From Streptomyces sp. MUM 203J (GTDB lineage Bacteria > Actinomycetota > Actinomycetes > Streptomycetales > Streptomycetaceae), in the NCBI RefSeq assembly GCF_022414595.1, contig NZ_JADWYO010000007.1, positions 1 through 64,000 on the forward strand: a stretch of 64,000 bases of DNA. The letters run 5' to 3'. The notes under the pieces are model-generated. The model had not been told where the DNA came from. It did no database searches and saw nothing but the letters and a program-made list of their open reading frames with translations. Positions 1 to 6,902 of the stretch are shown here, piece by piece. The first letter of the stretch is position 1; each line of letters begins with the position of its first letter. Made by a program: the position numbers and the translations under genes.

Positions 1-420
1 CCACCGAGCCCACGTCGTCAGTGTGGCCGGTGAGAGTGCGCAGCAGGCGGCCGGAAGAAGCATCCCAGAGCCGGGCCGTACGGTCTTCGCTTGCGGTGGC
101 CAGGGTGCGGCCGTCCGGACTGAACACCACCGAGCCCACGTCGTCAGTGTGGCCGGTGAGAGTGCGCAGCAGGCGGCCGGAAGAAGCATCCCACAGGCGG
201 GCCGTATCGTCGAGGCTGGTGGTGGCCAGGGTGCGGCCCTCCGGACTGAACACCACGGAGCTCACGCTGTCGGTGTGGCCGGTGAGAGTGTGCAACAGGC
301 GGCCGGAAGAAGCGTCCCACAGGCGGGCCGTATCGTCGAGGCTTGCGGTGGCCAGGGTGCGGCCCTCCGGACTGAACACCACCGACCGCACCCGGTCGGT
401 GTGGCCGGTGAGGGTGTGGG
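1..420 (-). repeat. Tandem 126-bp WD40-coding repeats
   Basis: Three full units and part of a fourth start at 1, 127, 253 and 379. Each encodes 42 residues with the WD40 pattern (VVFSPDGRTLAT ... ARLWDASSGRLL ... LTGHTD). Adjacent units are nearly identical in DNA, so they arose by recent duplication or are kept alike by gene conversion. The array continues beyond the left edge. Confidence 0.9.
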
Positions 421-2722
421 GGAGGGGGGTTGCGGCGGCGGTGCGGAGGCTGGAGGTGGCTTCAGCGGTGGGGGAGGTGCGGTAGGCGTAGGCGGCGAGG
501 AGGGCGGCGAGGTCTGGTTCGGTGTCGATGAGGCTGTCGGATGCAGCGGCGAGTTCCCGGGAGATGGCTTGCTGGCGGGCAGTGATGGCGTTCTGGCGGG
601 CGGTAATGGCGTTGTTCCATTGCCAGCTGGCCAGGACGGTGGCGATGAGGGTGAGGGTGAGCAGGCCGACCAGGAGGTAGATGCGCAGGCGGGCGCGGTG
701 GCGGCTTTTGGTGATGTAGCGGTGGATGTGGGCGGGCAGCCCGCGCTGGCGGGCGTATTCGGTGCCTACGGCAAGGTCGCTGCCGTGCAGCAGCCGGCCG
801 GCTTCCCGGTGGCGTTTCCAGCGGGTGTGCTGTTCTTCGGCGCGGTGGAGCCAGCGGTGGAAGTCCTGGTCCTTGGTGACCCAGGCGCGCAGGTCGGGCC
901 AGTCACGGACGAGGGAGTCGTGGATGAGTTCCGCGACCGGCTCGCGGGGTTCCGGGCCTGTGCGGGATGTGTGGGTGATGATGATCCGGTGGCGGGTGAG
1001 GGCGTTCAGGACGGCGTCGACGTCGTTGTGTCGGCGTGAGGTTGGAGGCGTGGTGTGGGGCTGGTCGAAAAGAGCGTGGAGGGTGAACAGGGGGCGTTGG
1101 AGGCGGGCTGCGGGGGTGGCGTGGTCGGGGTGAGCGGGTAGGACCAGGGCAGTCAGGATCTGGCGGGCGATGTCGTGGTGGGGCTTGGGCAGGTCGTCGA
1201 AGACGCGGGTGCACCAGGTGGTCAGGGCGCCGGTGACGGTGCCGATGCGTTCGTAGGCTTGGTGGGTGAGCCGGCCGTCGGTGCGGCGCTGCCACAGTTG
1301 GTGCAGGGTGAGCTGCAGGGCGGGCAGGGAGGTGACCGGCGTGGTGCGGGCCGTGCCGCTGCCTGCTGCGGTGTCCGTGCCGGGCTGGGGGCTGTCGAGC
1401 AGGTCGGCGATGAGGCGGTTGGTCAGGCCTTCTTCGATGTGCAGTCCGGCGTGGGCGGCGGGGTGTTCGATGATGGCGCGCAGGTCGCGTTCGCTGAGCG
1501 TGGCGGGGATGTTCAAGGGTGGGGAGACAGCCTCCAGCAGGGCGGGCGCGCGGGCGGCCAGGGGTGCGTAGAAGTCGTCACGCATGATCAGGATCAGGGT
1601 GACCGGGGCCCGGGAGCCGGCCAGATGGGCCAGTTGGGTTAGTTGCTCGACTGCCGGACCGATGCCGTCACCGTCTGGAGTTTCGGTGGGGGCGAGCAGT
1701 TCTTCGAACTGGTCGATGACCAACAGCACCCGGATGTGCGCTGGTTGTTCGTCCAGCAGGCGCCGGGCAGCGGCCTCGATCCCCTCGGAGACGGCGCCGG
1801 GCAGGCCGTGGCGTTCGGCTGCGGCCAACAGGTCGTGGCCGGGGCGGGGGACAAGCACGGGCAGCCAGCGATCGCTACCAGGCACCGCCGTCCCTTCGGC
1901 CAGCGCGGGCAGGACTCCGGCCTGCAGGAGGGAGGATTTACCCGATCCGGACGGGCCCAGCAGCATCAGCGCCCCGGTGGGCCCGCGCATCGACGCGATG
2001 ACGAGGTCCTGCGCTGTAGCGCGGCCGTGGAAGAAGGCGGCGTGCTCGGTGGTGAGCGGCTCCAGGCCCGGATACGGGCGCAACGCCAGCTCGGCCAGGT
2101 CGGGGCAGAGAGCGCGCAGGACCTTCACGGGAGTCGCATAGGCGGTACTCAGGCCGCGGGAGTGCCGGTCAGCGGCGGTGATAGCGGTCACCATACCGAT
2201 CACCAGGCCGGTGATGTCATCGACGACCGGGGCGCCGCTGAAGCCCTCGGTGAGGTCATTGGCCTCGGTCAACTGCAGCAGACCCCCCGCCCCCGCTCCG
2301 GTGGGGCTGTCCAGGACATGCCCCACCGTCAGATGCCCGAAGTGCCCGCCGGGCCGGGCCTGTCGGGGGAAACCGTAGGAGCTGGCCGGGTGCCCCCGGC
2401 AGCCCTCGGCGCTGCCCAAAGCGAGCACCGGCACACCCGGCGGCAGGCCATCGAGCCGCAGGAACGCCACATCCTCCGCTTCCACCTCTCGCCACGTCCC
2501 GGCCTCCACCACCCCCCACGTCTCCAGGGACTCGGGCTGGCCGAGGAAGGCCAGCGACAGGCGGTCCCCGGGACCGCAGCCGGCCGCGCGCACCACGTGA
2601 GCACAGGTGACCAGCAGATCCTGACCGGCCAGGAAACCCGCCCCGGCGACCACGCCGCGCACAGTGCGGATCTCAGCGACCGACCGGGAAAACCCCCGCC
2701 CCGCCCCATCCAACGGGTTCAC
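1..2722 (-). CDS. Trypsin-like protease / nSTAND NTPase / WD40 protein, C-terminus beyond left edge
   Basis: I read this long leftward frame directly; it has no stop before base 1, so at least 907 residues are present. The start is GTG at 2722, with GAAGG five bases upstream. Order of domains: trypsin fold at about 10-200 (His in CAHVV near residue 42, Asp in DVAFLRL, Ser in GFSGAP near 162); linker beginning PYPGLEPL; STAND-type P-loop NTPase (Walker A GPSGSGKS near 255-262, Walker B VLLVIDQFEE near 330); one membrane helix near 674-694; then WD40 repeats from about 767 to the edge. Such protease-STAND-WD40 proteins are regarded as signal-sensing conflict or immunity proteins: repeats sense, the NTPase switches, the protease acts. 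It follows the trypco1-like gene by 21 bases, so the two are probably one operon. The ligand and target are unknown. Confidence 0.85.
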   Translation of the reverse strand, partial: MNPLDGAGRGFSRSVAEIRTVRGVVAGAGFLAGQDLLVTCAHVVRAAGCGPGDRLSLAFLGQPESLETWGVVEAGTWREVEAEDVAFLRLDGLPPGVPVLALGSAEGCRGHPASSYGFPRQARPGGHFGHLTVGHVLDSPTGAGAGGLLQLTEANDLTEGFSGAPVVDDITGLVIGMVTAITAADRHSRGLSTAYATPVKVLRALCPDLAELALRPYPGLEPLTTEHAAFFHGRATAQDLVIASMRGPTGALMLLGPSGSGKSSLLQAGVLPALAEGTAVPGSDRWLPVLVPRPGHDLLAAAERHGLPGAVSEGIEAAARRLLDEQPAHIRVLLVIDQFEELLAPTETPDGDGIGPAVEQLTQLAHLAGSRAPVTLILIMRDDFYAPLAARAPALLEAVSPPLNIPATLSERDLRAIIEHPAAHAGLHIEEGLTNRLIADLLDSPQPGTDTAAGSGTARTTPVTSLPALQLTLHQLWQRRTDGRLTHQAYERIGTVTGALTTWCTRVFDDLPKPHHDIARQILTALVLPAHPDHATPAARLQRPLFTLHALFDQPHTTPPTSRRHNDVDAVLNALTRHRIIITHTSRTGPEPREPVAELIHDSLVRDWPDLRAWVTKDQDFHRWLHRAEEQHTRWKRHREAGRLLHGSDLAVGTEYARQRGLPAHIHRYITKSRHRARLRIYLLVGLLTLTLIATVLASWQWNNAITARQNAITARQQAISRELAAASDSLIDTEPDLAALLAAYAYRTSPTAEATSSLRTAAATPLPHTLTGHTDRVRSVVFSPEGRTLATASLDDTARLWDASSGRLLHTLTGHTDSVSSVVFSPEGRTLATTSLDDTARLWDASSGRLLRTLTGHTDDVGSVVFSPDGRTLATASEDRTARLWDASSGRLLRTLTGHTDDVGSV

Positions 2723-2743
2723 CGTGCCCTTCGTGGGCTGCTG

Positions 2744-3091
2744 TCAGCGGCCCTCATGGTCTTCGCCGGTGGAGGGGACGGGTGTGGCATGCCAGGTGAC
2801 AGTGACGGTCAGGTGGCAGCCCGTCTCGGTCCTGGCGATCACGGCGCCGGCCTCGGCGGACAGGTCGACACCGAACTCGATGACGACCTCGTCCGGACCC
2901 GCCTGCCGCAACTGCTCCAGCGCCGCCCGTGCCATGCCCGTCACCGGCTGCAGAGCCTGCTGCACCGTGTGCGGCAACTCCTGAACAGCGTCTGCCAGCC
3001 GTCCCACCTTCACCGGCCCGTCCGGCTCCTGCCGTGTCGCCAGCAGGACCGAGCCTCCGTTCTCCAGCGGCAGCCGCGCGAGAACCCCCAC
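2744..3091 (-). CDS. Trypsin-co-occurring domain (trypco1-like, CU044_2847 family) protein
   Basis: A small protein of about 115 residues. The proposed GTG start lies near 3091 with a strong GGGGAGG five bases upstream; the longer open frame further upstream lacks this signal and does not look coding. The core reads ARLPLENGGSVLLAT, then helices, then an FGVDLSAEAGAVIA strand and HLTVTVTW, the pattern I know from the family that accompanies trypsin-STAND proteins in actinomycetes. No catalytic residues are evident. Its stop is 21 bases before the protease-STAND gene, so it is probably co-transcribed and may serve as an adaptor or substrate of that protein. The role is inferred only from this association. 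Confidence 0.7.
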   Translation of the reverse strand: MGVLARLPLENGGSVLLATRQEPDGPVKVGRLADAVQELPHTVQQALQPVTGMARAALEQLRQAGPDEVVIEFGVDLSAEAGAVIARTETGCHLTVTVTWHATPVPSTGEDHEGR

Positions 3092-3373
3092 TCCAACCTC
3101 CCCGTCACTGAAAGCCCCAGATCTTGAACGCAGCGTCCGGAGCATGAGCGAGAGAAACGCTAGCCCACGTGGCGCAATCCAACTGGAAATCGGGTGAATC
3201 AGAGTGAAGCTTTCGTTGGCAGGCGTCCTCGTCTCGGGAGTTGAGGAACATCCGTGCCCGGGCGTCAGCCACGACGCCTCCGGTTCGTCCTGCATCTGCA
3301 GTCGGCTTGTAAGCAACACCTATGATGCGGTGCCGAGATGCCCAGCCACGCACCCGGCACGAAAGAGTCGCTG

Positions 3374-3940
3374 CTACCGCCCTGTCGGTCCTGCTCGGCG
3401 GGCGCCGCGGGCGCGGGCGGCGTCGAGGCCCTCGCTGGTGCCCTGGACGATGAGTTCGCGGATGAACTCCGCGAGGGCGGCGAAGACATGGAAGACGAGC
3501 CGGCCGCCTGGGGTGGCGGTGTCCAGGTTCTCGTCCAGGGAGGTGAAGCCGATGCCGCGCTTGCGCAGTCCTGCCACGATGGCGATGAGGTCCTGGATGG
3601 AGCGGCCGAGGCGGTCGAGGGAGGGCACCACGAGGGTGTCGCCCTCGCGGGCGTAGTCGAGGGCATTCGAGAGTTCTTCGCGCTCGGCGTTCTTGCCGGA
3701 CTTCTTGTCGGACTAGATCCGAGGGCAGACGGCCGCGTTGAGCGCGTAGATCTGGCGGTCCAGCAACTGCCCCTTCGTCGAAACCCTCGCATAGCCGATT
3801 GACTTCCCGTTGGGGATGGAAGGGACGGGGGCCAGCGGGTCATCAACGTCGCGGGGCTGCTGCGCCCGCAGATCGTACTCACAAATCCGGGGTGCCCGAG
3901 TTGTTGAGCACCCCGACTTCCTGACACCGTTTATGAGCAT
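3374..3940 (-). pseudogene. Serine recombinase (resolvase/invertase), broken by an in-frame stop
   Basis: The N-terminal part (IGYARVSTKGQLLDRQIYAL, with the nucleophilic Ser in ARVST) and the following part (SDKKSGKNAEREEL ... LVVPSLDRLGRSIQDLIAIV ... ISSLDENLDT-like region) lie in one reading frame. They are separated only by a TAG at 3713-3715, exactly where relatives have an aromatic residue before SDKKSGK. The catalytic domain is otherwise well kept, but the C-terminal helix-turn-helix is short or absent (ends GARRAGPTGR). The true start is uncertain; the only upstream ATG is at 3940, well before the conserved region. It looks like a recently inactivated transposon or phage resolvase. 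Readthrough or a sequencing error is the alternative. Confidence 0.75.
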
Positions 3941-3977
3941 GATCCCGGCCGGACCGGCTTCCTCCGGACCAATTTTT

Positions 3978-4015
3978 GATCTTGCCCATCTATCGACCGG
4001 TACATGAGCAAGATC
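3978..4015. terminator. Inverted repeat between recombinase relic and TetR gene
   Basis: GATCTTGCCCAT pairs with ATGAGCAAGATC (one mismatch) across a 14-base loop. It lies just beyond the 3' end of the leftward TetR gene and may be its terminator. It could also be the end of a lost mobile element. Confidence 0.4.
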
Positions 4016-4126
4016 GGAAATGGCGTCCCGGGGCCCTTCCGTCAGCGCCCGGCCGGAAGGTCGCCTCAGTGGCAGTGCATGCGGGTCGCGGTGGCGGGAG
4101 GGTGGCGCGTTGCCGCTCCCGCACGG

Positions 4127-4720
4127 CTACCCGCTGCGGGTCTGCCGGTCGATCATGGAGACCAGGGTCGAGACGAGTTCCTCGGCCGTGATGTGCCACT
4201 TGTCCGCGTCCAGGTGCCCGCTGACCTCCATATCAGTGATCCCGTGCACGCTGGTCAACAGCAGCGCTGCGTATCGACTGGTGTGCTGGGCGCCGACCAG
4301 ATCGCCGACGATGGCGAGGAACTCGTCCTGGGCACGGTCGCCCGCCTGCGTCGCCGCGCGGATCGCCGCCGGGTCGCCGGCCGGGGAGGCGAACATCAGC
4401 CGGTACAGGTGCGGCTGACGGCGGCCGATCGTCATCAGCGCGGAAAGTGCGCGGCGCAGCTTGTCGGCCGGGGGCGCCTGCGGATCGGTGCGCACGTCCT
4501 GCGCCTGATCCGCGAGCCGGTCCAGGGCTTCGGCTGCCACGGCGGTCAGCAGGCTGTCCTTGTCGGGGAAGTGCCGGTACGGCGCCCCGCGGGTGACCCC
4601 CGCGCGCGCCCCGACCTCGCGCAACGTCACCGCGCCCGGCCCGCCGCTGTCCAGCAGGTCGGCGGCCGCGTCCAGCAGGGCGCGTCGCGTTGCGGCGGCG
4701 GATTCCACTCGGCTGACCAT
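4127..4720 (-). CDS. TetR-family transcriptional repressor
   Basis: A 197-residue protein starting at ATG 4720. The N-terminal helix-turn-helix is clear: TRRALLDAAADLL followed by TLREVGARAGVTRGAPYRHFPDKDSLL. The C-terminal all-helical ligand domain (HLYRLMFASPAGDPAAIRAATQ ... MEVSGHLDADKW) is like the TetR_C subfamily with long helices. It is transcribed away from the adjacent SDR gene, and the 50-base space between them holds two similar near-palindromes. By the usual logic of such pairs it represses itself and the SDR. The inducing ligand is unknown. Confidence 0.85.
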   Translation of the reverse strand: MVSRVESAAATRRALLDAAADLLDSGGPGAVTLREVGARAGVTRGAPYRHFPDKDSLLTAVAAEALDRLADQAQDVRTDPQAPPADKLRRALSALMTIGRRQPHLYRLMFASPAGDPAAIRAATQAGDRAQDEFLAIVGDLVGAQHTSRYAALLLTSVHGITDMEVSGHLDADKWHITAEELVSTLVSMIDRQTRSG

Positions 4721-4737
4721 GCCGATCACTATACAGT

Positions 4738-4789
4738 TGACACTGTCATCTGAGTGGTCCACCCTTGTTAAGGTGACAACGTCATCTGA
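4738..4789. promoter_or_regulatory. Candidate TetR operators in the TetR/SDR divergent promoter
   Basis: TGACACTGTCA (4738-4748) is a perfect 11-base palindrome. TGACAACGTCA (4774-4784) is a near match 36 bases downstream, and both are followed by TCTGA. The second overlaps the proposed SDR start codon, well placed to block transcription or translation initiation. Assignment to this TetR is inference. Confidence 0.5.
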
Positions 4790-5687
4790 AACTGCGCTGG
4801 AAGACCGCGGCTGCGTCGTCGTGACCGGAGCCTCGACCGGGATCGGCGCGGCGTCCGCCCGCGAGCTGGCCCGCCGGGGATTCCACGTCCTCGCCGGCGT
4901 CCGCCGCGACCAGGATGCCGACGCGCTCCGCGCCCCGGGCATCGAGCCGGTCATCCTCGACATCACCCGGCCCGACCACATCGCCGAGCTGGCCGCCCGC
5001 GTCGGCTCGCAGACAGGTGCGTTGCGGGCGTTGGTGAACAACGCCGCCATCTCCGTCAACGCCCCGGTCGAGGCCCTGCCGCTGGACGAGTGGCGCCGAC
5101 TGTACGAGGTCAACCTGTTCGGCCACGTCGCCGTCACCCAGGCACTGCTGCCCGCCCTGCTGCGCCACCATGGCCGGGTGGTCAACATCAGCTCGGTCGG
5201 CGGGAAGGTCGCCATGGCCACCTTCGGCCCCTACGCGGGCACGAAGTTCGCCCTGGAGGCGGTCAGCGACGCGCTGCGCCGGGAAGTGACGCCGCTGGGC
5301 GTGCGCGTGGTGGTCGTCGAGCCCGGCGGGGTCCGCACCGAGATGGGCGACCGGGGCATCGCCACCACGAGCCGGCTGGCCCAGGCCATGTCACCGGAAC
5401 AGCGGGATCGCTACGGACCGCTGGTCCAGGCGGTCATCGCGCTGACCGCCGCGGGCACCGCGAGCGGAAAGACCGCCGACGATGCCGCCCGGGTGATCGC
5501 CAAGGCCGTGACCGCCAGGAAGCCCCGCACGCGCTACACCGTCGGTCGCGACGCGGCCGTACTCACCCGGCTGTCGCGGGTACTGCCGGACCGGATGCTC
5601 GACCGCATCAGTGCGGCCGCCCTCCGCCCGCACTACCCGAAGACCACCACCCCGCAGGAAACCCACGTTCGAACGAGCAGCTGCTGA
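4773..5687 (+). CDS. Short-chain dehydrogenase/reductase
   Basis: A 304-residue classical SDR. TGASTGIG (about 18-25) is the NAD(P)-binding motif, NNAA the structural motif, and Ser of NISSVGG with Tyr154 and Lys158 of YAGTK the catalytic set. The open frame extends upstream through the TetR gene's antisense strand, so that part is not used. GTG 4773 is chosen because it begins just before the conserved region; there is no clear Shine-Dalgarno, so the mRNA may be nearly leaderless. It is divergent from the TetR gene and probably under its control. The substrate cannot be predicted; the protein probably acts on a small ketone or alcohol in the cytoplasm. Confidence 0.85.
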   Translation: MTTSSETALEDRGCVVVTGASTGIGAASARELARRGFHVLAGVRRDQDADALRAPGIEPVILDITRPDHIAELAARVGSQTGALRALVNNAAISVNAPVEALPLDEWRRLYEVNLFGHVAVTQALLPALLRHHGRVVNISSVGGKVAMATFGPYAGTKFALEAVSDALRREVTPLGVRVVVVEPGGVRTEMGDRGIATTSRLAQAMSPEQRDRYGPLVQAVIALTAAGTASGKTADDAARVIAKAVTARKPRTRYTVGRDAAVLTRLSRVLPDRMLDRISAAALRPHYPKTTTPQETHVRTSSC

Positions 5688-5795
5688 CCACGCGGGCATG
5701 CCGCTGCCCAGGCCCTGATACGGCCCGTACGTTCCAGGCGTCCCGGGTGGGGAGAGAGACGGCCCCGCCCCGGACGCCTGGTCGCCGCACCCACG

Positions 5796-6246
5796 GAGTC
5801 CGTCACTTTCACGGCTGCTACTCCGTCGGCCACGACGCCCTATGGGGCGTCAACCGCAAGAAGAAGAGTGCGGTGAACACCCTGGCCGCACTCAGGTCGA
5901 TCCGCGCGGCCAGGCCGGACGGCGCCCCGATCTACGTCATCCTGGACAACCTCTCCGCCCACAAGGGCGAGCAGATCCGATGCTGGGCCAGGAAGAACCG
6001 CGTCGAACTGTGCTTTACCCCGACCTACGCGTCCTGGGCCAACCCGATCGAGGCCCACTTCGGACCGCTGCGGCAGTTCACCGTCGCCAACTCCCACCAC
6101 CGCAACCACACGGTCCAGACCAGGACCTTGCACGCCTACCTCCGCTGGCGCAATCAGAAGGCCCGCCACCCCGCCATCCTGGCCACCCAGCGTCGCGAGC
6201 GCAGCCGCAGCGAGAAGGGTGTCCGCTGGGGTGGGCGTCCACTGAC
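5796..6246 (+). pseudogene. IS630-family transposase, C-terminal remnant
   Basis: The frame encodes the end of a DDE transposase of the IS630/Tc1 type: IYVILDNLSAHKG (second catalytic Asp), then CFTPTYASWANPIEAHFG (catalytic Glu region) and a basic tail. The N-terminal half with the helix-turn-helix and first Asp is missing, and there is no start codon with a ribosome site. No inverted repeats were recognised. It is a dead fragment. Confidence 0.75.
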
Positions 6247-6278
6247 AGCAGCCCGACCAGCGTGGATGCTTCTGGCAG

Positions 6279-6677
6279 TCATTCAGTCAGCGCTGCCTGG
6301 AGGGCATCGAAGGTCTCGCGTAGTTCGGGAGTGGTAATCGGATCGATCTCCATCTGAAAATGGCACACGTCGTCGTCTCCGTCAGGCGTGAGCCGCACGA
6401 AGAAGGCGAAGCCGTCCCCGACGGGCTCCGCCGTCAAGGCCAGAGGGTTGTTGCGTCCGGAGCTCACCACTTCGGAGAAGCGTCCGCCCGACGGTGCCTG
6501 CAGGCGAGAGAGCATCCGTGCTGCGAAGTCAGCGACCTCTGCGGTGCTGAGGTATGCTGTGAAGTCGGCTGTCAGGCAAGAGCACCAGTCGGCTGTGACC
6601 TGCCAACTGTCCTCATCGGTCCGAGTCACTGCCAGCCACGCGCTATCACTCCCGAGGCGTATCCGCGGCTGTTCCAT
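6279..6677 (-). CDS. Hypothetical protein (possibly DUF6228-like)
   Basis: A 132-residue acidic protein with alternating strands and helices (WLAVTRTDEDSWQVTADW, then AEVADFAARMLSRL, then a strand pair and a terminal helix ELRETFDALQAAL). The layout recalls the small DUF6228-type proteins common in Streptomyces, but the match is weak and I do not assign a function. It has no signal peptide or membrane segment. It lies alone between the IS630 relic and the mannosidase terminator. Confidence 0.55.
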   Translation of the reverse strand: MEQPRIRLGSDSAWLAVTRTDEDSWQVTADWCSCLTADFTAYLSTAEVADFAARMLSRLQAPSGGRFSEVVSSGRNNPLALTAEPVGDGFAFFVRLTPDGDDDVCHFQMEIDPITTPELRETFDALQAALTE

Positions 6678-6846
6678 CAGCTCCTCCTCCGATCCGCACC
6701 TGAGCCCAAGATCTTATGGTGCGGACCTTCCCGCCTGCAGCCCCTGCGGCTCACCACCTCGCACGTCACCGCCCCGGGGAACCTTCCCGGTCAGAGCACT
6801 AGCGACGGCACGGGGCCGCGAAGCGGCCGGCCGGAACACCGGGCGT

Positions 6847-6890
6847 GGACGGTCCGATCGGCGGGAGACCCGCCGTGGAACGGACCGTCC
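6847..6890 (-). terminator. Strong hairpin after the alpha-mannosidase gene
   Basis: GGACGGTCC pairs perfectly with GGACCGTCC, enclosing a second stem GGCGGG/CCGCC. It is placed 13 bases beyond the mannosidase stop and closes the glycan operon. Confidence 0.7.
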
Positions 6891-6902
6891 TGCCGCCACC
6901 GA

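Noticed and set aside
1-420. Possible CRISPR or noncoding tandem repeat
   Set aside because: The period of 126 is a multiple of three, the units encode WD40 repeats in frame with the upstream domain, and there are no spacers.
1643-3127. Plus-strand open frame opposite the trypsin-STAND gene
   Set aside because: The minus strand encodes the protease triad and P-loop in one continuous frame; the plus frame is a shadow.
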